Shown here: positions 1 to 5,141 of the stretch, in pieces | Layout of the letters: each line of letters begins with the position of its first letter | Numbering within the stretch: position 1 is the first letter of the stretch | From: Planctomycetota bacterium | Lineage (GTDB): Bacteria; Planctomycetota; JAJSAM01 | Length of the DNA stretch: 5,141 nucleotides | Assembly (NCBI GenBank): GCA_029932425.1 | Contig: JAOZQC010000029.1 | Location: forward strand, 8,998 to 14,138 | Reading direction: 5' to 3' | Position numbers and translations under genes: made by a program | The notes under the pieces: generated by a model | Told to the model about the DNA's origin: nothing | Database searches by the model: none | Seen by the model: the letters and a program-made list of their open reading frames with translations, nothing else

Positions 1-1
1 C

Positions 2-451
2 ACCGTCCTCCACCTCCTGGTGAAGGCCGATGACCGGCCGGGGGCGTTCGGGGCGCGGCGCACGCGGAGCTACAAGGAGGCGAGGGCGATGATCGACGCC
101 CTCTACCGGAGCTACCTCAAGGGGAAGCCGTTCGAGAAGCTCGTGGAGGAGTCCTCCGAGGACCGCTCCACCTACCTGCCGCCGGACCGGCTCATCACCG
201 TGAACCGGGAGACCCCGATGCCGGAGCCCCTCCGGGACGCCGTCTTCGCCGCCCCCCTCTCGGAGGTGGTGGGACCGATCCGCACGGTGTACGGCTACCA
301 CCTGGTGAAGGTGGTGGACCTGAAGCCCACCCCCACCTACGAGGAGGTCCAGCCCCGGGTCGTCCGGGACCTCGTCCGCGAGAAGCGGCGCAACGCCCTC
401 CTCCGGATCCGCCAGGACCCGTCCATACGCCTGGCCTCCTTCGGCCGGTAG
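2..451 (+). CDS. Parvulin/PpiC-type peptidyl-prolyl cis-trans isomerase, C-terminal part (5' end outside window)
   Basis: The reading frame is open from the left edge to TAG at 449-451, so only about 149 C-terminal residues are visible. The fragment begins with a 'VLHLLVKAD' stretch matching the parvulin 'HILVK' strand (His at fragment residue 4). A helix with 'LKGKPFEKLVEESSED' follows, then 'PMPEPLRDAVFAAPLSEVVG' and the C-terminal 'VYGYHLVKVVDLKP', which matches the parvulin 'fGyHiIkv' strand (His at fragment residue 100). A basic helix closes the protein. Parvulins isomerise Xaa-Pro bonds, and members of this layout (SurA, PrsA, PpiD) usually act outside the cytoplasm. The signal peptide or anchor, if present, lies outside the window. 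The usual glycine-rich 'GGdLG' turn is not recognisable: 'YLPPDRLITVNRE' occupies its place, so activity may be reduced and a chaperone-like role is possible. The family call is fairly safe; the subfamily is not. Confidence 0.75.
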   Translation, partial: TVLHLLVKADDRPGAFGARRTRSYKEARAMIDALYRSYLKGKPFEKLVEESSEDRSTYLPPDRLITVNRETPMPEPLRDAVFAAPLSEVVGPIRTVYGYHLVKVVDLKPTPTYEEVQPRVVRDLVREKRRNALLRIRQDPSIRLASFGR

Positions 452-573
452 CACCCGCCCGCCCCGCCGGGACGCGCCCTTTCTCCGGATCCCGCCGCCC
501 CCGGCCCCCGTCCGCAACCGCGGCGGCGCCCGGGAGATCGCGGATCGGCGGTTCCTGTTGTAGAATCCCTTTC
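452..573. other. Intergenic gap between the PpiC-like gene and the HEAT-VWA gene
   Basis: This is a 122 bp GC-rich gap. It holds a weak inverted repeat (493-499 with 522-528, seven G/C pairs, loop of 22) with no T-run after it, so it is not a convincing intrinsic terminator. The only AT-rich spot is at the right end, where a TAGAAT box stands just before the GTG start of the next gene. I see no small gene here. Confidence 0.5.
561..566 (+). promoter_or_regulatory. Candidate -10 box (TAGAAT) of the HEAT-VWA gene
   Basis: TAGAAT differs from the sigma-70 consensus TATAAT at one position and stands out in a GC-rich gap. A start site about seven bases downstream would fall at or next to the GTG at 574, giving a leaderless or nearly leaderless mRNA. 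This fits the absence of any Shine-Dalgarno sequence before that GTG. No good TTGACA-like -35 is seen at 16-18 bp spacing, so the call is tentative. Confidence 0.4.
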
Positions 574-2055
574 GTGAAGCGTCTCGTCGTGCTCCTCGTG
601 CTGGCGGCCCTGGCGACCGCGGTCCCCGCCGCGGACGATTTCCAGGCGTTCCGCGACTCCTTCCGGGCGGCCTTCGGCCTCATGCCCGGCATGGGCGAGC
701 CCACCGCGGAGGACCGCCTGGCCGCCGTGGAGTCCCTGGCCACCTTCAAGAACGAGGACTCCACGAGGCTGCTCATCCTGGGCGTCCGCCTGGAACAGGA
801 GCGGATCGAGGCCCTCCAGGCCCGGCGCGAGCTGATCCGCACGGGGCGGGACCGCTCCCTCCGGGGCGCCCTGCCCGGTCCCCACCTCCTCGCGCTGAAG
901 AAGCAGATCGACGCCGAGTACCGCGTCCTGGAGACCATCGAGGAGGCCCTGTCCCGGCTCAGCGACCGGGACGCCATCGCCTACCTCGCCTCCGGCGCCC
1001 TCCTCCGCAACCGCTTCTGGAAGTGCCGGACGGTGGCGGCCCGGGCGCTGGGGGCGATCGGGCAGAGAGAGCGGATCCCGGCCCTCGTGAAGGGGCTCGG
1101 GGACCGCGACCCCCGCGTGCGGACCGCGGTGGTCCTCTCCCTCGGGGCGATGCGCTCCGAGGAAGCGCTCGCCGACCTCCTGAAGATGCTGAAGGACCGG
1201 GACTGGACCGTCCGCTCCGCCGCCGTGGACGCGCTGGGAAAGATCCTGGATCCCCGGGCCTTCGAGCCCCTCCTCGCCCTCATGGAGAGGGAGCGGGGGC
1301 GCCTGGCCGCGGACTGCGCGGAGGTGCTGAAGAAGCTCACCGGCGAGGATTTCGGCGTCTCCCCCGCCGCCTGGCGGAGCTGGTGGAAGGACCACAAGAA
1401 GCGGGTGCTCGCCGGGAGGAGGCCGCCGGCCCGGCCGCGGCGGGAGAAACCGGGGGAAGACGACGCGCGCTACTACCACGGGATCCCGGTGAACTCGGCG
1501 CGCACCGTCTTCATCATCGACGTCTCGGAGTCCATGTCCTACTCCTCCACGGAGTTCACGAAGAAGCCGAAGGAGGGCGAGCTCTCGAGGTTCGAGCTCG
1601 CGAAGCGGGAGCTGATCCGCGCCGTGCGCAACTACAGCCCGAAGAGCACCTTCGACCTCATCGCCTTCCACACCGTGGTCAAGGTCTGGCGCCCGCGGAT
1701 GGTCCCGGCCACCCCCGCCATGAAGAAGGACGCCGTGGACTGGATCAACACGCTGCGGCCGATCGAGACCACGAACATCTACGCCGCCCTGGAGGCGGCC
1801 TTCCGTCTGGGGGGGATGGGGGTGGGCGACCGGTACTACGAGCCCCGGGTGGACACGATCTACCTGCTCTCGGACGGGGCCCCCACCAACCGGGACCGCA
1901 CCGACGACGATCCCGAGCGCATCCTGCGCGCGGTCCGGGAGTGGAACCGCCTGGGCCGGATCCGGATCCACACCATCGGTCTCAAGGGCCACAGCGCCGA
2001 CTTCATGTCGCGCCTGGCCCGCGAGAACGGCGGCACGTACACGGTCCGGGAGTGA
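574..2055 (+). CDS. Exported HEAT-repeat protein with C-terminal von Willebrand factor A domain
   Basis: This 493-residue protein starts at GTG 574. The next in-frame ATG (residue 37) would remove the N-terminal signal peptide: K2 R3, a Leu/Val/Ala core at 4-16, and likely cleavage after A19 or A20. Residues about 70-130 look helical and charged. Four HEAT repeats follow at about 130-163, 164-194, 195-225 and 226-258, ending in 'KKLTGEDFG' and W267/W270/W271. A basic Pro/Arg linker (about 280-297) leads to 'YYHGIPVNSARTVFIIDVSES'-type sequence opening the VWA domain (about 309-493). The MIDAS metal site looks complete: D316, S318, S320 (DVSES), T400 (in TTNIY) and D434 (LSDG). VWA domains bind protein ligands through a divalent metal and HEAT repeats form scaffolds, so an envelope protein-binding role is likely; the partner is unknown. 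The usual DxSGS glycine is Glu here. The gene converges on the minus-strand HEAT gene. Confidence 0.88.
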   Translation: MKRLVVLLVLAALATAVPAADDFQAFRDSFRAAFGLMPGMGEPTAEDRLAAVESLATFKNEDSTRLLILGVRLEQERIEALQARRELIRTGRDRSLRGALPGPHLLALKKQIDAEYRVLETIEEALSRLSDRDAIAYLASGALLRNRFWKCRTVAARALGAIGQRERIPALVKGLGDRDPRVRTAVVLSLGAMRSEEALADLLKMLKDRDWTVRSAAVDALGKILDPRAFEPLLALMERERGRLAADCAEVLKKLTGEDFGVSPAAWRSWWKDHKKRVLAGRRPPARPRREKPGEDDARYYHGIPVNSARTVFIIDVSESMSYSSTEFTKKPKEGELSRFELAKRELIRAVRNYSPKSTFDLIAFHTVVKVWRPRMVPATPAMKKDAVDWINTLRPIETTNIYAALEAAFRLGGMGVGDRYYEPRVDTIYLLSDGAPTNRDRTDDDPERILRAVREWNRLGRIRIHTIGLKGHSADFMSRLARENGGTYTVRE

Positions 2056-2203
2056 TCGGGGGGCCGCGGCCCGCGCCGTCCGGACCGGAGGAACTCCCGG
2101 ATCCGATCCCGGCCGGGGGCGCCGGTTCCTTCCGGGCCGATGGCGCGGAGCGCCCGGGCCGCGAGATCCGCCGGGGCCGGGGCGTCCGGACGAGGAGTGC
2201 GGG
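2056..2203. other. Convergent intergenic gap between the two HEAT-protein genes
   Basis: These 148 bp lie between two stop codons that face each other. They are almost entirely G and C and hold several short perfect palindromes: GGGCCGCGGCCC at 2061-2072, CCCGGCCGGG at 2108-2117, and GTCCGGAC twice, at 2078-2085 and 2184-2191. Such palindromes are expected by chance at this base composition. I see no gene and no hairpin followed by a T-run on either strand, so termination of either gene may be Rho-dependent. Confidence 0.45.
2151..2184. terminator. Possible GC-rich hairpin between convergent genes
   Basis: CGCCCGGGCC (2151-2160) pairs with GGCCGGGGCG (2175-2184) with one mismatch and a 14-base loop. 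It lies 19 bases beyond the stop codon of the minus-strand HEAT gene and 95 bases beyond that of the plus-strand gene. It could help stop transcription from both sides, but neither strand has the U-tract of an intrinsic terminator. Confidence 0.22.
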
Positions 2204-3688
2204 TCAATGCGCCTTCAGCCGGCGGGTCCACTCCTCGATGATCTTCTCCCGCCCGCCGTGCATGAAACGGTAGAGAGCGTCCGCCTCCTCCTCCGGCTTC
2301 GCACCCCGGTCGAGGACCGCGGGGGGGAAGCCCTCCGCGCGGCCCGTGATCTTCACGAGCTCGCGGATCGCCCGCCTCACGTTCTCGGGGTCCGCGTGGC
2401 CGAGCTGCTTCACCAGGTGCGGGAGGCGGTCCCGGTCCGTGTAGCGGGGCGGGAACTCCGCGACCCACCGGTCGACGGCCTCCCGGCGCCGCGCCTCGTC
2501 GTTCATGAAGGCCTGCACCACCCGCGACCGGTCCCCGGCCTTCTTCGGCCACCGGTAGGCGTTCCACTGGGCGTCCGTGAACCCGTAGTGGCGCCGGGTC
2601 AGCCGCACGAGGGCCACGAGGGCCTTCTCCACCACGATGGGGTCCGGATCGGAGAGACACCAGGCGAGGAACGGCACGAGGTCCTTCCGGCGGTAGACGT
2701 CCACGGCCTCCGCCAGGTCGCCCTTGATGGAGGAGAAGGAGTCCTCGGCGAGGTACCGGATCCTCTCCATGAGCACCGGGGCGCGCTTGGCGATGAGCGT
2801 GTCCACCGCCCCCCGCCGCACCGTCTCCTTGGGATCCTCCAGGAGCCGGGTCAGGATGGGGATCACCCGGGGGTCCTTCACCTCCCGGAGGTTCTCCGCC
2901 AGGGCCTGCCTCACGAAGGGGTTGGAGTCGCGGGACGCGGCCTCGAACACGTCCAGGGCGTCCGCGGCCCCTCCCCCGGCGAGGGACCGCACCGCGTACA
3001 TCCGGACCATCCCGGACTCCTTCTCGCGGCGCAGCACCGTCCTCAGGGCCTCGCGGACCTTCGCCTCCCCCACGTAGGGCCGGCAGGCCCGGGCCGCCGT
3101 CTGGCGGTTGTCGAGCAGGCGGGCCAGCTCGTTCTCGTCTTCCGGCTGGTAATCCGTGAGGAGGACCTCCGCGAGCACGTCCGCCATCCGCGGATCCCGG
3201 TAACGGCCCGCGTCGCTCAGCGCCTCCGCGAGCCGGGGGGCCGCGGGCTCCCGGGCCCAGTCCCGGAGCACGGCCAGCACGTCGTCGGGGATGGGCCCGG
3301 GAGGCACGGAGTACCCCATGCGGAGGAAGGCCTGCGCGGCCGACCGGCGGACGGAGGGCTCCTCGCTCCGGAGCGCCCGGCGGAGCAGGTCCCGGCCGTA
3401 GAAGGGCTCCCCGTAGGCGATGAGGGAGAGCCTGAGCTGCGCCTCCAGAGAGCGGCCGCCGCGGAGGATCGCCCGGCCCAGCGCTTCCCGGTACCCGGGT
3501 CCCAGGGCCCGGATCTCGCGGGCGGCCGCCTCCGGCTCGTCGTCGAGACCGCGGAGGATCCACCACAGGCGGATGTCCCGCCCCGCCGCCGCGGAGACCG
3601 CCCACGCCGCGAGGAGCACCGCCACCGCGAGGGTCACCCACTTCCGCCGGCCCTTCCAGACCGGGGCACCGATCCTCGAGAGTCTCAT
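2204..3688 (-). CDS. N-terminally anchored HEAT-repeat protein of unknown function
   Basis: This 494-residue protein starts at ATG 3688-3686, chosen because GGAGGT lies five bases upstream and because a membrane segment follows directly. The frame is open further upstream, but that part is Arg/Pro-rich and overlaps the divergent promoter region. Residues 1-16 are basic, and 17-35 are hydrophobic (WVTLAVAVLLAAWAVSAAA): a signal anchor, or a signal peptide cut near A35. The rest, presumably outside the cytoplasm, is helical with recognisable HEAT repeats near 101-125, 212-238, 241-270, 271-303, 335-365 and 419-449. Residues about 336-411 and 420-494 look like a tandem duplication: a HEAT repeat, then 'LVRLTRRHYGF' or 'LVKITGRAEGF', then a helix with 'FM', a basic stretch and a Trp (W408, W487). 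A similar HEAT-LTG-Trp module occurs in the convergent HEAT-VWA protein. No catalytic motif is seen; a scaffold or ligand-binding role is inferred. The HEAT assignment is good, the function unknown. Confidence 0.85.
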   Translation of the reverse strand: MRLSRIGAPVWKGRRKWVTLAVAVLLAAWAVSAAAGRDIRLWWILRGLDDEPEAAAREIRALGPGYREALGRAILRGGRSLEAQLRLSLIAYGEPFYGRDLLRRALRSEEPSVRRSAAQAFLRMGYSVPPGPIPDDVLAVLRDWAREPAAPRLAEALSDAGRYRDPRMADVLAEVLLTDYQPEDENELARLLDNRQTAARACRPYVGEAKVREALRTVLRREKESGMVRMYAVRSLAGGGAADALDVFEAASRDSNPFVRQALAENLREVKDPRVIPILTRLLEDPKETVRRGAVDTLIAKRAPVLMERIRYLAEDSFSSIKGDLAEAVDVYRRKDLVPFLAWCLSDPDPIVVEKALVALVRLTRRHYGFTDAQWNAYRWPKKAGDRSRVVQAFMNDEARRREAVDRWVAEFPPRYTDRDRLPHLVKQLGHADPENVRRAIRELVKITGRAEGFPPAVLDRGAKPEEEADALYRFMHGGREKIIEEWTRRLKAH

Positions 3689-3693
3689 GGACC

Positions 3694-3699
3694 ACCTCC
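3694..3699 (-). promoter_or_regulatory. Shine-Dalgarno site (GGAGGT) fixing the start of the anchored HEAT protein
   Basis: On the minus strand GGGAGGTGGTCC leads directly into ATG. The GGAGGT core is a near-perfect anti-16S match, five bases from the start codon. It is the strongest ribosome binding site in the window and decides the start at 3688. Confidence 0.75.
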
Positions 3700-3705
3700 C
3701 GCCCC

Positions 3706-3725
3706 GGCCCGATTGTAATCGGGCC
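3706..3725. promoter_or_regulatory. Perfect 9+9 bp dyad, candidate operator in the divergent promoter region
   Basis: GGCCCGATT and AATCGGGCC form an exact inverted repeat around a two-base GT centre. The site lies between the divergent HEAT (minus) and rluD (plus) genes and covers the TACAAT box of the minus-strand promoter, a classic position for a repressor dimer. A two-base centre is too tight for a good RNA loop; as RNA it would be an 8 bp stem with a UGUA loop. Which protein binds is unknown, and no regulator gene lies in the window. Confidence 0.45.
3712..3717 (-). promoter_or_regulatory. Candidate -10 box (TACAAT) of the anchored HEAT gene
   Basis: Read on the minus strand, 3717-3712 is TACAAT, one mismatch from TATAAT, in an otherwise GC-rich gap. 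Transcription would begin near 3705, just upstream of the GGAGGT ribosome binding site, giving a leader of roughly 17 bases. The best upstream -35 candidate is TTCACC (3742-3737), which is poor and spaced 19 bp away. Confidence 0.4.
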
Positions 3726-3797
3726 TCGTCCCGGCCGGTGAACGCGTTTTCTGACGGCGGGGCCGGGCGCCCGCGCACAATGGGTCCGGAACGCCCG

Positions 3798-4757
3798 ATG
3801 AGACCGGAACCCGACCGCCAGAACCTGGTCCGCCACCGCTTCCGCGCCACCCGGGTGGATGCCGGGACGCGCCTCGACAAGTTCCTCGTGGTGCGCTTCC
3901 CGGGCTACAGCCGGACCCTGCTCCAGAAGTTCGTCCGGGAGGGGCACGTCCTGCGGAACGGGAAACCCACCCGGCCCGGGCGGATCGTGGAGGAAGGGGA
4001 CGTGGTCTCCGTCCGCCTCCCGGAGCTCACCCGGCCGTACGCCATCCCCGAGAACATCCCCCTCGACATCCTCTACGAGGACGAGATCCTGGCGGTGGTG
4101 AACAAGCCCGCGGGGCTCACCGTCCACCCCGGGGCCGGGCAGCGCCGCGGCACGCTGGCGAACGCCCTGGCCTACCGGTTCGGCGAGCTCTCCAACGTGC
4201 AGGGCCAGCTCCGGCCGGGGATCGTCCACCGCCTGGACAAGGACACCTCCGGCGTCCTCCTGGTGGCGAAGACGGACGAGCACCATCATCTCCTCGCCCG
4301 GCAGTTCCGGGAGAGGACGATCCGCAAGGAGTACCTGGCGGTGAGCCACGGGGTGGTGGAGCTCGACTCCGATCTCATCTCGCTGCCCATCGGCCCGGAC
4401 CGTCACCGCCCCATGCGGATGGCCATCCGCCACGACGTGGGCCGGCCCTCGGACACGTTCTACGAGGTGCGGGAGCGATTCCGGCGCTGCACCTTCCTCC
4501 GCGTCCGCCCGAAGTCGGGGCGGACCCACCAGATCCGGGTGCACCTCGCCGCCCTGGGCCACCCGATCGTGGCGGACACTCTCTACGGGGGGAAGATCGG
4601 GGAGTTCGCGGGCATCGTGGACCGCCAGATGCTCCACGCCCACCGGATCACGTTCCGCCACCCCCTCTCCGGGGAGGAGGTGACGTTTCGGGCGCCGATA
4701 CCGCCGGACATGGAGCGGCTCCTCGAGACTCTCCGGGAGGAGGAGCCCGACCCGTGA
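3798..4757 (+). CDS. rluD: RluD-family 23S rRNA pseudouridine synthase
   Basis: This 319-residue cytoplasmic enzyme converts uridines in RNA to pseudouridine. E. coli RluD (326 residues) acts on helix 69 of 23S rRNA. An S4 RNA-binding domain spans about 24-75 ('TRLDKFLVVRFPGYSRTLLQ', then 'VLRNGKPTRPGRIVEEGD'). The catalytic domain follows: 'VVNKPAGLTVHPGAG' near 101-114, the signature 'GIVHRLDKDTSGVLLVAKT' with catalytic Asp D147, 'FRERTIRKEYLAV' at about 170-182, and 'SGRTHQIRVHLAALGHPI' at about 240-257. All core motifs are intact. I chose ATG 3798 because GGAA lies six bases upstream and about 24 residues precede the S4 'RLDKF', as is usual. ATG 3780 is the alternative (six residues more) but has no ribosome binding site. 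RluA/RluC-type specificity cannot be fully excluded. It runs divergently from the HEAT gene and 58 bp ahead of the next plus-strand gene. Confidence 0.93.
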   Translation: MRPEPDRQNLVRHRFRATRVDAGTRLDKFLVVRFPGYSRTLLQKFVREGHVLRNGKPTRPGRIVEEGDVVSVRLPELTRPYAIPENIPLDILYEDEILAVVNKPAGLTVHPGAGQRRGTLANALAYRFGELSNVQGQLRPGIVHRLDKDTSGVLLVAKTDEHHHLLARQFRERTIRKEYLAVSHGVVELDSDLISLPIGPDRHRPMRMAIRHDVGRPSDTFYEVRERFRRCTFLRVRPKSGRTHQIRVHLAALGHPIVADTLYGGKIGEFAGIVDRQMLHAHRITFRHPLSGEEVTFRAPIPPDMERLLETLREEEPDP

Positions 4758-4770
4758 CGAGGTTCAGCCG

Positions 4771-4802
4771 TCTTTCCCTTGGCCCCCCTTCCCCCTTCCG
4801 CT
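4771..4802 (+). other. Pyrimidine-rich tract in the rluD-downstream gap
   Basis: Only three of the 32 bases on the plus strand (4781, 4782 and 4800), plus the single A outside the tract at 4803, interrupt pyrimidines, and 4783-4799 is an unbroken run of 17 C/T. This differs sharply from the G-rich surroundings. As RNA it would be unstructured and C-rich, as in Rho loading sites or S1-type ribosome leaders. The minus strand has runs of five, six and three G and could form a partial G-quadruplex. Confidence 0.4.
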
Positions 4803-4815
4803 AGGAATGGCCGCC

Positions 4816-5141
4816 ATGAGCGATCCACGCGAATCGCGGGAGCACCGGCGCTCCCGCGACCGGAAACCCGACGAGGACGGATCGTCCGTTCCCGAGCCCC
4901 GGCGTCCCGAGCCCATCCCCACGCCCCGTCCCCCGGAGTCCGCGGCCCGGCCGGGCCGCCTGCCCGAGCTGGACCGCGAGGCGATCGCGGCCCGCGAGGC
5001 GGGCATCTACGACGAGGCCGGGGACGACCCCGCCCCCGAGCCCCGGTCCTCCCGGGAGAGCCGGCGCTCCCGGCCGCGCCGGCGGCGGCGCTCCTCGTCG
5101 CGGCGCGCCCCGCCTCCCCCCCCCGCGGAGGAGCCCGCGCC
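4816..5141 (+). CDS. Disordered Arg/Pro/Ser/Glu-rich protein of unknown function, N-terminal part (3' end outside window)
   Basis: The frame is open from ATG 4816 to the right edge, giving 108 visible residues. ATG 4807 is also in frame, but AGGA (4803-4806) abuts it and sits nine bases before ATG 4816, so the latter is preferred. The third codon positions are nearly all G or C, as in the neighbouring genes, which supports real coding. The sequence is low-complexity: acidic and basic residues mixed at 1-30, a Pro-rich stretch at 31-46, one possible short helix ('LPELDREAIAAREAGIYDEA', 49-68), an Arg/Ser cluster at 80-97 including six Arg in a row within 'RPRRRRRSSSRR', then Pro-rich. 'SREHRRSR' (7-14) recurs as 'SRESRRSR' (79-86). 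There is no signal peptide or membrane segment in the visible part. A nucleic-acid-binding tail is possible from the charge pattern, but the folded domain, if any, is outside the window. It may be co-transcribed with rluD. Confidence 0.6.
   Translation, partial: MSDPRESREHRRSRDRKPDEDGSSVPEPRRPEPIPTPRPPESAARPGRLPELDREAIAAREAGIYDEAGDDPAPEPRSSRESRRSRPRRRRRSSSRRAPPPPPAEEPA
4834..4859 (+). repeat. Perfect 10 bp inverted repeat just inside the right-edge gene
   Basis: TCGCGGGAGC (4834-4843) pairs exactly with GCTCCCGCGA (4850-4859) around a six-base loop. As RNA it would form a very stable hairpin 18 bases after the ATG at 4816. There is no U-tract after it, so it is not an intrinsic terminator. 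It coincides with the codons for SREHRRSR. Confidence 0.55.
5050..5073 (+). repeat. Second copy of the SRE(H/S)RRSR element
   Basis: The 20 bases 5053-5072 match 4837-4856 at 18 positions, 216 bp apart and in the same reading frame. This copy also keeps hairpin potential (CCGGGAG 5052-5058 with CTCCCGG 5067-5073). Both the encoded peptide and the base-pairing are retained between the copies. Confidence 0.5.

Noticed and set aside
337..1992. Long minus-strand open frame opposite the HEAT-VWA gene
   Set aside because: It is a shadow of a high-GC gene: His/Gly/Pro/Arg-rich with no domains, while the plus strand has a signal peptide, HEAT repeats and a full MIDAS.
2085..2100. Small bulged hairpin after the HEAT-VWA gene as an intrinsic terminator
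   Set aside because: The stem is short and interrupted by a bulge, and no T-run follows.
2207..3718. Plus-strand open frame opposite the anchored HEAT gene
   Set aside because: The opposite strand encodes recognisable HEAT repeats with a strong ribosome binding site; this frame has no family features.
3751..3781. Plus-strand promoter for rluD (CTGACG and CACAAT)
   Set aside because: Each box matches consensus at four of six positions with a 19 bp spacer, too weak to annotate. If real, it would favour the ATG at 3798.
3689..3880. N-terminal extension of the anchored HEAT protein to 3880
   Set aside because: The extra 64 residues are Arg/Pro-rich, overlap rluD and the divergent promoter region, and lie before a strong GGAGGT and a membrane anchor.
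1860..4661. Very long minus-strand open frame of 933 codons
   Set aside because: It crosses three genes and reads as Pro/Gly/Arg-rich low-complexity sequence. Its length comes from the scarcity of stop codons at this GC content.
4764..5006. Minus-strand open frame at the right end
   Set aside because: Ser/Arg/Gly-rich shadow opposite a plus-strand frame that has better third-position bias and a ribosome binding site.

Overview
The window is a very GC-rich piece of bacterial chromosome with strong G/C preference at third codon positions. It carries two exported or membrane-anchored HEAT-repeat proteins, one fused to a von Willebrand factor A (VWA) domain. That combination is common in Planctomycetota and neighbouring deep lineages, and also occurs in Acidobacteriota and Myxococcota. 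I lean towards a planctomycete-like organism, but the sequence contains no phylogenetic marker that settles this. There are no tRNA or rRNA genes, CRISPR arrays, insertion sequences or phage genes.

Layout, left to right. (1) 2-451, plus: C-terminal part of a parvulin/PpiC-type peptidyl-prolyl isomerase, cut by the left edge. (2) 452-573: short GC-rich gap ending in a TAGAAT -10-like box seven bases before the next start codon. (3) 574-2055, plus: secreted protein with a signal peptide, a helical segment, four HEAT repeats, an 'LTG...W..WW' motif and a C-terminal VWA domain with an intact MIDAS. (4) 2056-2203: convergent gap with GC-rich inverted repeats but no canonical terminator. (5) 2204-3688, minus: second HEAT-repeat protein, N-terminally anchored, with a duplicated C-terminal unit. 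(6) 3689-3797: divergent promoter region with a perfect 9+9 bp dyad over a TACAAT box. (7) 3798-4757, plus: RluD-family 23S rRNA pseudouridine synthase. (8) 4758-4815: pyrimidine-rich leader. (9) 4816 to the right edge, plus: start of a disordered Arg/Pro/Ser/Glu-rich protein of unknown function.

How they fit together. The PpiC-like protein and the two HEAT proteins all look cell-envelope directed: a folding factor and two helical scaffolds, one with a metal-dependent adhesion domain. The HEAT proteins face each other and share the same HEAT-plus-LTG module, so they may be diverged relatives working in the same compartment; this is inference. rluD and the disordered protein lie in tandem 58 bp apart and may be co-transcribed. 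The rRNA-modification gene is housekeeping and gives no clue to the HEAT proteins. I see no clear defence, toxin or metabolic system. The least explained items are the operator-like dyad, the HEAT/LTG modules, and the repeated SRE(H/S)RRSR element in the right-edge gene.
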